Shown here piece by piece: positions 44,935-54,161 of a stretch of 64,000 bases of DNA. Source of the DNA: JANWZL01 sp041640815 (GTDB lineage Bacteria > Pseudomonadota > Gammaproteobacteria > Burkholderiales > Thiobacillaceae); the NCBI GenBank assembly GCA_041640815.1, contig JBEPZO010000004.1, positions 7,255-71,254 of the forward strand, read 5' to 3'. Position 1 is the stretch's first letter. The number at the start of each line of letters is the position of its first letter. Position numbers and translations under genes: made by a program. Under the pieces are notes generated by a model. It was not told the DNA's origin. It saw only the letters and a program-made list of their open reading frames with translations, and searched no databases.

Positions 44935-45468
44935 ATGAAGGCGGTTAACTACTCTGTATGGTTGCGTTGCCGAGCTCGTTGTGCTTCGATAGTGATTTTG
45001 TCATGGATCGTCGCATCAGCGGAAACATTTGCCTTAGATTACGCGCAAGAGGTGGCCAGTAAGCCAGCCACAACCCGGATCGATTCGCAAGGGGCCAACA
45101 CCACTACAGGTCCAGCACAGGCTGGCGATGTGAAACTCGGAACGCTGTTGCTAAGCGAATCGGAAAGGCGGCAGGTCATCGCGCGAAGAAGACCTAATAT
45201 AGATCAAGTGGCCCCGCCTAGGCCGCTGCGCTTAGACGGTGTAGTCAGGCGGCCAGATGGAGTGAATGTAATCATAATCAGTGGCAAACGCTATCGCGAG
45301 GGTGAGCAGATCCCTTCATTAAGACTCGAGCTGCGAGTCGTTGATTCTGGTGTGGTGGTTGGTAGCCAGGCTTGGCGTGTTGGAGAGGAATATGACCCGT
45401 CAACCAAAAAAGTCATGCCGGCCTTTAAACCGTCGCGCAGTCCGCTTGTTAGCGAGAGGAGGTCATAA
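44935..45468 (+). CDS. PilP/MshK-like periplasmic protein
   Basis: A 177-residue protein with a membrane segment or signal (about 12-33). A disordered linker follows, then a small beta domain with RLDGVVRRPDGVNVIIISG, GKRYREGE and LELRVVDSG. This pattern matches MshK/GspC/PilP-type domains that bind the secretin. The stop overlaps the next prepilin gene, linking it to the pilus operon. The missing mshK of the minus arm is thus probably this gene. Confidence 0.65.
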   Translation: MKAVNYSVWLRCRARCASIVILSWIVASAETFALDYAQEVASKPATTRIDSQGANTTTGPAQAGDVKLGTLLLSESERRQVIARRRPNIDQVAPPRPLRLDGVVRRPDGVNVIIISGKRYREGEQIPSLRLELRVVDSGVVVGSQAWRVGEEYDPSTKKVMPAFKPSRSPLVSERRS

Positions 45469-46208
45469 TGCCTTACGTGGATAGGTTACCCGGTGTTAAC
45501 CGGGGCTTTAATCTCATCGAGCTCGCCATCGTTCTGGTTATCATCGGCCTGTTAGCGGGTGGTGGTCTTATGGTCATGGCCAAGAAAAACGAGATTGAAC
45601 GTTATCGTGACACGCAAAACAAACTCGAGCTTGCCATCGAAGCCTTAGCCGGTTTTGCCCAGCGACATGGTCGCTTGCCTTGTCCCGCCACCGCGTCATC
45701 TAACGGACAGGAGTCGCCTATGGGAGGTGGTGCCTGTACCAGCGCCGCCGATACGGATGCTTACTATGGTTTCCTGCCAGCGAGCACTCTAGGCATTGCC
45801 ACTGGCGGCGGCTGTGCAGGAGTAACAGGGAGTGGGTATCTACAGGATGCCTGGGGCGGCTGCATCCGTTACGCCGTCTCACGTGCAAACAGCAATGCCG
45901 CCACGACAACGGATGGGATCAAGTCGGTATTTCCGAACTACACGCCAAACTTGCGCGTGTGTGAGCAGGCCGCCTGTAGCATCGAGTTGGTTGGTGATGC
46001 CGCTGCGCTTGTTTTTTCTGCAGGGCGTAACGGTGCCCTGCCGCCAGCAGGTACCGACGAGCAAGAAAACCTCGATAATGACCGCACTTTCGTCAAGCAC
46101 GAACCTCGACTGGCTGGCGCACCAGGGGGAGAATACGATGATGTGGTGAGTTGGCTAGCAACGACCATACTGGTTAACCGTCTCACTGCCGCTGGACGCT
46201 TACCATGA
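45468..46208 (+). CDS. Type IV prepilin-like protein, LPCP-containing
   Basis: A 246-residue prepilin. A 13-residue leader ends in Gly, followed by FNLIELAIVLVIIGLLAGG with Glu5 present. The mature part has GRLPCPAT (about 65-72), and further cysteines in GGACTSA, GGCAG and WGGCIRY, so several disulfides are likely. The start overlaps the PilP-like stop and the end overlaps the large prepilin-like gene. It should be a minor pilin or a tip subunit. Confidence 0.8.
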   Translation: MPYVDRLPGVNRGFNLIELAIVLVIIGLLAGGGLMVMAKKNEIERYRDTQNKLELAIEALAGFAQRHGRLPCPATASSNGQESPMGGGACTSAADTDAYYGFLPASTLGIATGGGCAGVTGSGYLQDAWGGCIRYAVSRANSNAATTTDGIKSVFPNYTPNLRVCEQAACSIELVGDAAALVFSAGRNGALPPAGTDEQENLDNDRTFVKHEPRLAGAPGGEYDDVVSWLATTILVNRLTAAGRLP

Positions 46209-47377
46209 AACTGACTCCCCGCCGCCAGCGTTTTCAGCGTGGTTTTGTCCTATGGCCTTTGCTCTTATTGTTTGGCATAGGTGCCGGCGCGCTCATGCTC
46301 AGCGACCTCGACGCGTTGGGGCACAAGCTTCGGCGCGAGGAACGGACAGCTAACACGCTATCACATGCCCGCGGAGCCTTGCTGGGCTACTTCATCCAGC
46401 AGCTTCAGACCTACTATCTACCGCTTCCTGACTTTGGGCTAGGCCCAGAAGGGACAAAATCTCCCAATTTCAGCAACAACTGCAACGGTTGTCCCGTAGT
46501 TGGTCGCCTGCCCTGGAAAACTCTGGGTCTTGAACCGATGCGGGATGCCGCTTCAGAATGCCTATGGTATGCAGTTGCCGGGCGGTTCAAGGAGCATCCT
46601 ACTCCGCGTCCACCACTTAATTGGGATACGTGGGAAAACGATGCCTACGATGGTCAAAGTGGGCGCTTGCGAATAGCCCAGGCCGATGGCAGCGTAAGCA
46701 GCGAGCAGTATGCCGCGCTTGTCATCGCTCCAGGGCGGTTATTAGCAGGTCAGTCGCGTCATACGGCGGGTGGCGTGTTATGCTCTGGCAATTATGACCC
46801 TCGGAACTACCTTGATCCCTGGAACTTGGCACATGGAATCGGCGGCCGGGCGAACTACTTCCCAAGCGACCCCAACCACCGTGTTGCAAATAATTCACAA
46901 GACAAGGAATTCATCATCGCCAGTGATGAGTATCATAATGACTTGATCCTTGGTATCACGGCCACAGAACTCTTTGATCTAGCGCTTGCACAAGGGCTAA
47001 CCAGGCTTCTTGCCGACGCTCAGTTTTCGTCAATACCAATTACGGGCGCAAAAGGTACTGATGCTTTGATCTGCGCAGATGATTTTTGTCGCAGCTGGCG
47101 CGACCATCTTTTCCTCACGCAACTTATACCAGCAAGGAACATCATCGTCGACGGTGTCCCGCAGGGCCCATGCCAGCGCGTTGTCATATTCGGTGGCAAG
47201 GCCATGGCGACCCAAAGCCGAGCAACCAGCATTGATCGCAATAACCCTAACAACTATCTGGAGGGCGCTAACGCAACAACATTCGCTACTCCCATATCTA
47301 CCACAGGGACATTTGTCGGGGCATCTAGGTATAACAAACACAACCGTAGTCAGGACATCATTAGGTGCATCAACTGA
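46205..47377 (+). CDS. Large prepilin-like protein lacking Glu5
   Basis: A 390-residue protein. A basic leader (MKLTPRRQRFQRG) precedes FVLWPLLLLFGIGAGALML, where position 5 is Pro instead of Glu. The mature part has RLPWKTLGLEPMRDAASECLW (quoted in part: GRLPWKTLGLEPMRD) and NWDTWE, which I recognise from unnamed proteins in betaproteobacterial pilus loci. Loss of Glu5 and large size recall GspK, the pseudopilin at the fibre tip. It overlaps the previous gene by four bases and ends the plus arm. Confidence 0.68.
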   Translation: MKLTPRRQRFQRGFVLWPLLLLFGIGAGALMLSDLDALGHKLRREERTANTLSHARGALLGYFIQQLQTYYLPLPDFGLGPEGTKSPNFSNNCNGCPVVGRLPWKTLGLEPMRDAASECLWYAVAGRFKEHPTPRPPLNWDTWENDAYDGQSGRLRIAQADGSVSSEQYAALVIAPGRLLAGQSRHTAGGVLCSGNYDPRNYLDPWNLAHGIGGRANYFPSDPNHRVANNSQDKEFIIASDEYHNDLILGITATELFDLALAQGLTRLLADAQFSSIPITGAKGTDALICADDFCRSWRDHLFLTQLIPARNIIVDGVPQGPCQRVVIFGGKAMATQSRATSIDRNNPNNYLEGANATTFATPISTTGTFVGASRYNKHNRSQDIIRCIN

Positions 47378-47628
47378 AATAAAAAACTTGCGCCTTGGGG
47401 AGCATCGAACAGAGCCTCGACGAGAACGAAGCGTTTGTGAGGCGCTAAGCGCAGTGACGAAGCGTTTAAAAGCAGCAAGCGATGTCTGTCATGTAGAACT
47501 TTTATCTTTCTTCGCCGCGCCAGTTGAACGAGGTTTCTATTCTCGATTTCAAAGCTAGGCTTACCATCTACCGCTGCTGCAGTTGTCAAGCAAGGCTTGT
47601 TTGGCTACTCATCACGGTTTGTGCTGGG

Positions 47629-49185
47629 CTACAGCGTCTTAACAGCGAAGTTCACCAGGTTACGCTGCTTGCGGCTAAATTCGATGCCGATCAAGTGGAT
47701 GGGGCGGCCATCGGCGAGGTATTTGTCGGCATAGCCGCGTTTGATGAGCTGGGCGAGGGCTTTGCCTTCGGCCGCATCTTCCACCAGCTTGAACTCGAAC
47801 AGATAGAGGCGCTCGGGCAGCTTCACGGTGAGATCGATGCAACCCTGGTTGGTTACGTCCTCGGCGATCAGCTCCAGCCCCAAGGCGGCCAAGTGGCTAT
47901 AGAAGACGCTCGCCCAGTAGCCCTCGTACTGGGTGATCGGGTTGTTGCGGTACCCGTCGTGCGGGATGCTAGCAAACAGTGCCTTAAAGTTCGCTTCGAT
48001 GGCCGCCAGCGCCGCGCGCTGTAAGTGTGGGCGCAAATCGTGTCGCTGGCGAGCAGCGCTGGCGATTAGTCCGGTCCAGGCGTCGGCGAGGGACTCATTG
48101 AGCGCCATGCGCACTTCCCGATTGGGGAAGCCGAGCCGATACATCGGCGGCGGTGGGTCACGCTCGACGTCGCGGATAGTGAGGTGACCTGTTTGCCACA
48201 GCAGTGCTTCAAGGGCCATGTCGCCGACATCGAAACGGGACAGCAGCTGGTCGCTGGCATAGAGGGTCTCTAGCTCAGGTAAATAGGTGCGCCGGCGCAT
48301 AAGCTCTTCAACCAGGAAGGTCGGCGTGCCGGTCTCGAACCAGTAGGGACGGAACTCGCGCTCCTGAAAGAGCAGCAATAGATCGAAGGGGTTGTAGACG
48401 GTCTCGCCGAGCCAGTTGTAGCCGTTGTACCAGTCGCGAATGGCCTGCCGGTCAAGCCCCGCCAGCTCCGGAGCAAAGACGGTGTCGACATCCTGTTCGG
48501 TATAGCCGCAGATGGCCGAGTATTCGGCCGAGACGGTGATGTCGCGCAGGTTATTAAGCCCCGAGAAGATGGAGACCTTGCTGAACTTGGACACACCGGT
48601 GAGGAAGGCAAACTGAATGTACGCGTCGCTGTCCTTGATCACCGAGTAGAGGTTTTTAAGCCCCTCGCGCATGGCGCGGGCGATGTGCGCTTCAGTGAGG
48701 TTGTCGAGGATGGGCTTGTCGTATTCATCGACCAGCACCACGGCACGCTGGCCATATTGCTTGCACGCCTGCCGGATAAGCTCGCCAAAGCAGGCGGGGA
48801 TGTCAAGCTCGGGGGGACAGTGGATACCAAGGTTTTCTTGGTTTAAGCGCAACAGGTCGAAGATGCGCCGGTCGAGCTCGGCGCGGCTTTCCAGGTGCCC
48901 GCCGGCAAAACTGAAGCGAATGACGGGGTGTTTCTTGCTCCAGTCCCACTTGTCGTGGATGAAAAGGCCACGAAAGAGCGCTTCGTTGCCGCAGAAGAGC
49001 TCGGCTAAGGTGTCGAGGAAAAGGCTTTTGCCAAAGCGGCGCGGGCGGGAGAGAAAATAGTACTTGCCGGTGGTGGCAAGCCGATGGGCAAACGCCGTCT
49101 TGTCCACATAGTAGTAACCCTCCTCGCGAATTTCGCGCAAGGTCTGGATGCCTATGGGCAGCTTTTTGCGTTTAATGGGGTTCAT
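47629..49185 (-). CDS. AAA-ATPase-like protein with PD-(D/E)XK nuclease domain (DUF1703 type)
   Basis: A 518-residue protein. The N-terminus has the AAA-ATPase_like features YYVDKTAF (about 25-32), SRPRRFGKSLFL (about 46-57) as Walker A-like, and VLVDEYDKPI (about 151-160) as Walker B. The C-terminal domain ends with GCIDLTVKLPERLYLFEFKLVE (shown as IDLTV and YLFEFKLVE), typical of PD-(D/E)XK. This family occurs widely, often in many copies, and its biological role is unsettled; it is not known to be a defence gene. It stands alone. Confidence 0.88.
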   Translation of the reverse strand: MNPIKRKKLPIGIQTLREIREEGYYYVDKTAFAHRLATTGKYYFLSRPRRFGKSLFLDTLAELFCGNEALFRGLFIHDKWDWSKKHPVIRFSFAGGHLESRAELDRRIFDLLRLNQENLGIHCPPELDIPACFGELIRQACKQYGQRAVVLVDEYDKPILDNLTEAHIARAMREGLKNLYSVIKDSDAYIQFAFLTGVSKFSKVSIFSGLNNLRDITVSAEYSAICGYTEQDVDTVFAPELAGLDRQAIRDWYNGYNWLGETVYNPFDLLLLFQEREFRPYWFETGTPTFLVEELMRRRTYLPELETLYASDQLLSRFDVGDMALEALLWQTGHLTIRDVERDPPPPMYRLGFPNREVRMALNESLADAWTGLIASAARQRHDLRPHLQRAALAAIEANFKALFASIPHDGYRNNPITQYEGYWASVFYSHLAALGLELIAEDVTNQGCIDLTVKLPERLYLFEFKLVEDAAEGKALAQLIKRGYADKYLADGRPIHLIGIEFSRKQRNLVNFAVKTL

Positions 49186-49315
49186 TTGTCGGTGTCCGCG
49201 GTCCCCGCCCGCTGGAAGGAACGCGTAGGCTCCAGAATAGGCTAGCCACCTGAAGAAGGGTTTGCGAGAAAAGTATAGAAAAGGGAGTAAAGAGTTGGTT
49301 GTGCTTTACTAGCCT

Positions 49316-50512
49316 TTAGGCCAGGGCTTTGGCCATGCGCTCGAGGGCCTGCCGCAAATTGTCCATGGAAGTGGCGAAGGACAGGCGCACATACCCCTCG
49401 GCGCCGAAGGCCGAGCCAGGTACCACGGCTACGCCGTGTTCGAGCAAATACTCGGTCAGCGCCAGGTCGGTGGGCGCCTGCAAGCGCCCCTCGGCATGCA
49501 GCTTGGCGATGGCTTGCCGCATGTCGGGGAAGGCGTAAAAGGCGCCGCCGCTCGCCGCACAGCGCACGCCGGGCAAGGCGTTGAGTCCGTCGATCAGGAA
49601 GCGATGCCGCTCGCGGAAGGCCTGCACCATCGGCCGGATGCATGCCTGATCGCCATTGAGGGCTGCCTCGGCGGCGGCCTGCGAGATGGAGGTGGGGTTG
49701 GAGGTGCTCTGCGACTGGATGTTCTCCATGGCGGCGATGATCTCCGCCGGTCCGGCGGCATAGCCGATGCGCCAGCCGGTCATGGCGTAGGCCTTGGACA
49801 CGCCATTGAGCACCACCGTCCGCTCGTAAAGGTCGGGGCAGGCATTGAGGATGTTGACGAAGGGGGTATCGCCGAGCAGGATGTGCTCGTACATGTCGTC
49901 GGTGGCGATCAGCACCTGTGGGTGCCGGCGCAGCACCGCGCCCAGCGCGGCCAATTCCGCCTGCGTATAGACGGCGCCGGTAGGATTCGAGGGGCTATTG
50001 AGCACCAGCATGCGCGTGCGCGGTGTGATCGCCGCCTCAAGCTGTGCAGGGGTGATGCGGAAGCCCTGTTCGATGCCGGCGGGAATGAAGACCGGCCGGC
50101 CGTCGGCCAACAAGACGATGTCGGGATAGGACACCCAATAGGGGGCGGGGATGATGACCTCATCGTCGGGGTTGATCACCGCCTGCACCAAGTTGTAGAA
50201 ACACTGCTTGCCCCCACAGGAGACCGTGACCTGCCTCGACGTGTAATCGAGGCCATTGTCGCGTTTGAACTTGTTGATGACCGCCTGCTTGAGGCTGGGC
50301 GTGCCGCCAACCGCGGTGTACTTGGTGAAGCCGCGCCGAATGGCGGCAATGGCCGCCTCTTTGATGTGATCGGGCGTATCGAAGTCCGGCTCGCCCACGC
50401 CCAGGCTGATGATGTCGCGACCCTCGGCCTTGAGCTGGGCGGCGCGGGCGGTGACGCCCAAGGTCGGCGAGGGCTTGATGTTACGGACGCGGGCAGACAG
50501 TTCCACGGTCAT
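49316..50512 (-). CDS. aspC: Aspartate/aromatic aminotransferase, class I PLP enzyme
   Basis: A 398-residue class I aminotransferase. Residues LGVGEPDFDTPDHI (about 37-50), NSPSNPTGAVY (about 169-179), DDMYEHI and the PLP-lysine motif NGVSKAYAMTGWRIGYA (Lys at about 237) are present. It transfers an amino group between aspartate/glutamate and oxoacids. It is divergent from uvrB, an arrangement found in many beta- and gammaproteobacteria. The length is standard. Confidence 0.92.
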   Translation of the reverse strand: MTVELSARVRNIKPSPTLGVTARAAQLKAEGRDIISLGVGEPDFDTPDHIKEAAIAAIRRGFTKYTAVGGTPSLKQAVINKFKRDNGLDYTSRQVTVSCGGKQCFYNLVQAVINPDDEVIIPAPYWVSYPDIVLLADGRPVFIPAGIEQGFRITPAQLEAAITPRTRMLVLNSPSNPTGAVYTQAELAALGAVLRRHPQVLIATDDMYEHILLGDTPFVNILNACPDLYERTVVLNGVSKAYAMTGWRIGYAAGPAEIIAAMENIQSQSTSNPTSISQAAAEAALNGDQACIRPMVQAFRERHRFLIDGLNALPGVRCAASGGAFYAFPDMRQAIAKLHAEGRLQAPTDLALTEYLLEHGVAVVPGSAFGAEGYVRLSFATSMDNLRQALERMAKALA

Positions 50513-50547
50513 GGCCTTCGGTGGTGAGCGTGCCCCCGGGCTCGGGG

Positions 50548-50553
50548 TATGAT
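50548..50553 (+). promoter_or_regulatory. -10-like TATGAT before uvrB
   Basis: GGTATGATGC between the divergent aspC and uvrB starts gives a good -10 hexamer (50548-50553). The -35 is weak. If used, transcription starts after about 50560 and the uvrB start must be downstream of that, favouring TTG 50581. Confidence 0.4.
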
Positions 50554-50580
50554 GCGATATTTAACCGGTGCGATTTTAAC

Positions 50581-52695
50581 TTGGCTGTCACCTTCCCCCA
50601 TAGCCCTTTCGTCCTCAACCAGCCCTTCCCACCGGCGGGCGACCAGCCAGAGGCCATCGAGCGCCTGGTGGACGGTATCCGGCGCGGCATGCGCTATCAG
50701 ACCCTGCTGGGCGTGACCGGCTCGGGTAAGACCTTCACCATGGCCAACGTCATCGCCCGGCTTGGCCGGCCAGCCTTCGTCATGGCGCCGAACAAGACGC
50801 TCGCCGCCCAGCTCTACGCCGAGTTCCGCGAGTTCTTCCCGGACAATGCGGTGGAGTACTTCGTCTCTTACTACGACTACTACCAGCCCGAGGCCTATGT
50901 GCCGGCGCGCGACCTGTACATCGAGAAGGACTCCAGCATCAACGAGCATATCGAGCAGATGCGGCTGTCGGCCACCAAGGCGATCCTGGAGCGGCGCGAT
51001 GTGGTCATCGTCGCCACCGTCTCCGCCATTTACGGTATCGGCGACCCGGTGGACTACCACAGCATGATCCTGCATCTGAAGCAGGGCGAGCGCATCGGCC
51101 AACAGGCCATCATCCGCCGTCTGGCCGAGATGCAGTATCAGCGCAACGAACTCGAATTCCGGCGCGGCACGTTCCGCGTGCGCGGCGACGTCATCGACAT
51201 CTTTCCCGCCGAGCACGCGGAGACGGCGCTCAGGGTGTCGCTGTTCGACGACGAGGTGGAAGCCCTCGCCGTGTTCGATCCGCTCACCGGCCAGGTCTTG
51301 CACCGAGTCGCCCGCTTCACGGTCTATCCCTCCAGCCACTATGTCACGCCGCGCGCGACCACCTTGCGCGCGATCGAAGCGATCAAGGAGGAGCTGGCCG
51401 AGCGGCTACAGTACTTCTACAGTCAGGGTAAGCTCGTGGAGGCGCAGCGGCTCGAGCAACGCACGCGCTTCGATCTGGAGATGCTCGCCGAGCTCGGCTT
51501 CTGCAAGGGCATCGAGAACTATTCCCGGCACCTCTCCGGCCGCCGACCCGGCGAGCCGCCGCCCACCCTCATCGATTATTTGCCTGCCGACACGGTGATG
51601 TTCATCGATGAATCGCACGTGACGGTACCCCAAATCGGCGGCATGTACCGGGGCGACCGGGCGAGAAAGGAAAACCTGGTCGAATATGGCTTCAGACTGC
51701 CCTCCGCGCTGGACAATCGCCCTTTGCGCTTCGACGAGTTCGAGCGCCTGATGCCCCAGACCATCTTCGTCTCCGCCACCCCTGGCCCCTACGAGCTCAA
51801 GCACCAGGAGCAGGTAGTGGAGCAGGTCGTGCGCCCGACCGGCCTGCTCGACCCGGAGGTGATCGTGCGGCCGGTGGCCACTCAGGTCGATGACCTGATG
51901 AGCGAGATCAACGCCCGCGTGGCCCGCAACGAACGAGTCATGGTCACCACGCTGACCAAGCGCATGGCCGAGGACCTGACCGAATACCTCGCGGACCACG
52001 GCATCAAGGTGCGCTATCTGCACTCGGACATCGACACCGTGGAGCGGGTGGAGATCATCCGCGACTTGAGGCTCGGGGTGTTCGACGTGCTGGTGGGCAT
52101 CAACCTGCTACGCGAGGGGCTGGACATCCCCGAGGTGTCCCTGGTGGCCATCCTGGATGCCGACAAGGAGGGCTTCCTGCGCTCGGAGCGCTCGCTCATC
52201 CAGACCATCGGCCGCGCGGCGCGCCACCTGCACGGCACGGCCATCCTCTACGCGGACACGATCACCGACTCGATGCGCCGCGCCATCGACGAGACCGAGC
52301 GGCGGCGCCGCAAGCAGATGGCCTACAACGCAGCGCACGGCATCACGCCCAAGGGGGTGGTCAAGCGCATCAAGGACATCATCGATGGGGTCTACGACGA
52401 CGAGGCCGAGCGCGAGGCCCTCAAGGCGGAGCAGGTGCGGGCGGCGTACGCCATCAAGAACGAGAAAGACCTCACCCGTGAGGTCAAGCGCGTCGAGCGC
52501 GAGATGCTGGAAGCGGCGCGCAACCTCGAGTTCGAAAAGGCCGCCCAACTGCGCGACCGACTGCATGCGCTGAAGAAACAGCTCTTCGGCGTGGTGGAGG
52601 AGGAACTCCCCCCCTCGCGGCCAGCCGTCGTGCCGACACGGCGAGCCCAGAAAAAGCGCCGCGTCGAGCCGCGTCGCCAGAGCTCGTTGCGTTGA
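50581..52695 (+). CDS. uvrB: Excinuclease ABC subunit B
   Basis: About 704 residues from TTG 50581, which yields an N-terminus close to known UvrB proteins (NQPFPPAGDQPEAI); a GTG at 50521 would add 20 residues and lies upstream of the -10-like site. Helicase motifs are clear: TLLGVTGSGKTFT (about 42-54), the DNA-binding beta-hairpin region YYDYYQPEAY (about 99-108), DESHVTVPQ, and QTIGRAARH. A C-terminal UVR domain (FEKAAQLRDRLHAL) binds UvrC. It damage-verifies DNA with UvrA in nucleotide excision repair. Confidence 0.96.
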   Translation: MAVTFPHSPFVLNQPFPPAGDQPEAIERLVDGIRRGMRYQTLLGVTGSGKTFTMANVIARLGRPAFVMAPNKTLAAQLYAEFREFFPDNAVEYFVSYYDYYQPEAYVPARDLYIEKDSSINEHIEQMRLSATKAILERRDVVIVATVSAIYGIGDPVDYHSMILHLKQGERIGQQAIIRRLAEMQYQRNELEFRRGTFRVRGDVIDIFPAEHAETALRVSLFDDEVEALAVFDPLTGQVLHRVARFTVYPSSHYVTPRATTLRAIEAIKEELAERLQYFYSQGKLVEAQRLEQRTRFDLEMLAELGFCKGIENYSRHLSGRRPGEPPPTLIDYLPADTVMFIDESHVTVPQIGGMYRGDRARKENLVEYGFRLPSALDNRPLRFDEFERLMPQTIFVSATPGPYELKHQEQVVEQVVRPTGLLDPEVIVRPVATQVDDLMSEINARVARNERVMVTTLTKRMAEDLTEYLADHGIKVRYLHSDIDTVERVEIIRDLRLGVFDVLVGINLLREGLDIPEVSLVAILDADKEGFLRSERSLIQTIGRAARHLHGTAILYADTITDSMRRAIDETERRRRKQMAYNAAHGITPKGVVKRIKDIIDGVYDDEAEREALKAEQVRAAYAIKNEKDLTREVKRVEREMLEAARNLEFEKAAQLRDRLHALKKQLFGVVEEELPPSRPAVVPTRRAQKKRRVEPRRQSSLR

Positions 52696-52778
52696 ATCCA
52701 GAGCGATGATCGACGGCGAGCGGCTGATTCGCGATATACTCCGGCGGCAACACCGCTTACCAATCCTGGCTTGAGCAC

Positions 52779-53282
52779 ATGAAGCCGTCTGCGACGCGAA
52801 AGATTCAGATCCTCCTGGTGTGCATGGGCAATATCTGCCGCTCCCCCACGGCCGAGGGGGTCTTGCGCCAGCGCCTACAGGAGGCTGGCCTCGCGCATCG
52901 GGTGATCGTCGACTCCGCCGGTACCCACGGCTACCATGTCGGCGAGCCACCCGACCGGCGCGCCATTGAAGCAGCGGCTGGCCGCGGCTACGACCTCTCC
53001 GGTCTCATCGCCCGTCAGGTCAGTGTGCAGGATTGCCAGGCTTATGACCTGATCCTGGCTATGGATCGCGCCAACCTCGCCGAGCTCAAGCGCCTGTGCC
53101 CGTGCATGCACCAGCACAAGCTCGGTTTGTTCCTAGATTATAGCCGCCGCTACCCGGGGCAAGAGGTGCCAGACCCCTATTACGGCGGTCGCGACGGCTT
53201 CGAGCGGGTGTTGGACATGGTCGAAGACGCAGCCGATGGGCTGCTTGCCAGCCTGCGCCAGGAGCTGGGGCTCGCGGCCTGA
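52779..53282 (+). CDS. Low-molecular-weight protein tyrosine phosphatase
   Basis: A 167-residue enzyme. The catalytic loop VCMGNICRSPTAEG (about 14-27) has the CX5R cysteine and arginine, and DPYYGG (about 131-136) supplies the acid. It may act on tyrosine kinases of exopolysaccharide export or on other tyrosine-phosphorylated proteins. The stop is close to the CrcB start. It is about ten residues longer than the typical family member at the N-terminus. Confidence 0.93.
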   Translation: MKPSATRKIQILLVCMGNICRSPTAEGVLRQRLQEAGLAHRVIVDSAGTHGYHVGEPPDRRAIEAAAGRGYDLSGLIARQVSVQDCQAYDLILAMDRANLAELKRLCPCMHQHKLGLFLDYSRRYPGQEVPDPYYGGRDGFERVLDMVEDAADGLLASLRQELGLAA

Positions 53283-53304
53283 TGCGTTGAGCGCCGCAAC
53301 CGCC

Positions 53305-53688
53305 ATGGGTTTGCCTGCCTTAGCTGCGATCGGCATCGGTGCGGCCATAGGGGCCTGGCTGCGCTGGGGGTTGGGACTGCTGCTCAATGCCCTCTATCCG
53401 GCCATCCCCTTGGGCACCCTGGCGGCCAATCTGCTCGGCGGCTACCTGATCGGCCTGGCCTTGGCCTGGTTCGCCCAGCATCCAGGGCTGGCGCCGGAAT
53501 GGCGTTTGTTGATCATCACCGGCTTTCTGGGCGGCCTGACCACCTTCTCCACCTTTTCCGCGGAGGTCTTCACTCTTCTGGCGCGGAGCCAACTGGGGCT
53601 CGCCATGACCGCGATGGCCCTGCACGTGGTGGGGTCGCTCGCGATGACCGGCTTGGGCGTGCTAACCATCAAGCTGCTGAGGGCATGA
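53305..53688 (+). CDS. crcB: Fluoride exporter CrcB/Fluc
   Basis: A 127-residue, four-helix protein with GIGAAIGAWLRW (about 8-19), GTLAANLLGGYLIG and GFLGGLTTFSTFSAE (about 74-88). These hold the conserved Asn and Phe/Ser/Thr residues of the fluoride pore. Start ATG 53305 fits the usual length; in-frame upstream codons would overlap the phosphatase. No fluoride riboswitch is visible between the genes. The DUF190 gene follows after one base. Confidence 0.93.
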   Translation: MGLPALAAIGIGAAIGAWLRWGLGLLLNALYPAIPLGTLAANLLGGYLIGLALAWFAQHPGLAPEWRLLIITGFLGGLTTFSTFSAEVFTLLARSQLGLAMTAMALHVVGSLAMTGLGVLTIKLLRA

Positions 53689-53689
53689 C

Positions 53690-54007
53690 ATGCGTGACGG
53701 ACTTTGCGTGCAGTTCTTCGTCCGCGAAGGCACTCGTAAGGACGGCAGACCGATCCATGAATGGCTGTTCGAGCGCGCGCAAGCGCTGGGCATCCCAGGC
53801 GGCAGCGTGTTCCGTGCCAGTGCTGGCTATGGGCGGCACGGCCTGGTGGAGGACAGCTTCTTCGAACTCGCTGGCCAATTGCCGGAAACCATCGAGTTCT
53901 TTGGCCAAGCCTCGGCCATCGAGCGACTGATCGCCGAGGTGTCGGCAGCCAAGCTCAAACTGGTCTATGTCAGCTATCCCGTCACTTGCGGTGTGACGGG
54001 CGGCTAA
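53690..54007 (+). CDS. DUF190 family protein
   Basis: A 105-residue protein with LCVQFFVREGTRKDGRP at the start and VFRASAGYGRHG (about 41-52). DUF190 proteins are PII-like and often stand next to crcB, as here, starting directly after its stop. A regulatory role for the channel or in fluoride response is possible but not shown. Confidence 0.85.
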   Translation: MRDGLCVQFFVREGTRKDGRPIHEWLFERAQALGIPGGSVFRASAGYGRHGLVEDSFFELAGQLPETIEFFGQASAIERLIAEVSAAKLKLVYVSYPVTCGVTGG

Positions 54008-54161
54008 CCCCGCAGGGCAACAGGCTCCACCACGGCGCCTTGGGCGGCAGAGACGCGCACACCGCCTTCATGGAAACTTCATCTCCGGTGGTTATCTTCA
54101 GCGTTGTCCCCGTGCCGATTCGGCATGGGTGTCAGCATCGGCAACCGCATAGGAGATCTCC

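Noticed and set aside
53283..53304. Fluoride riboswitch upstream of crcB
   Set aside because: The gap to the phosphatase stop is too short for the riboswitch fold and no matching sequence was seen.
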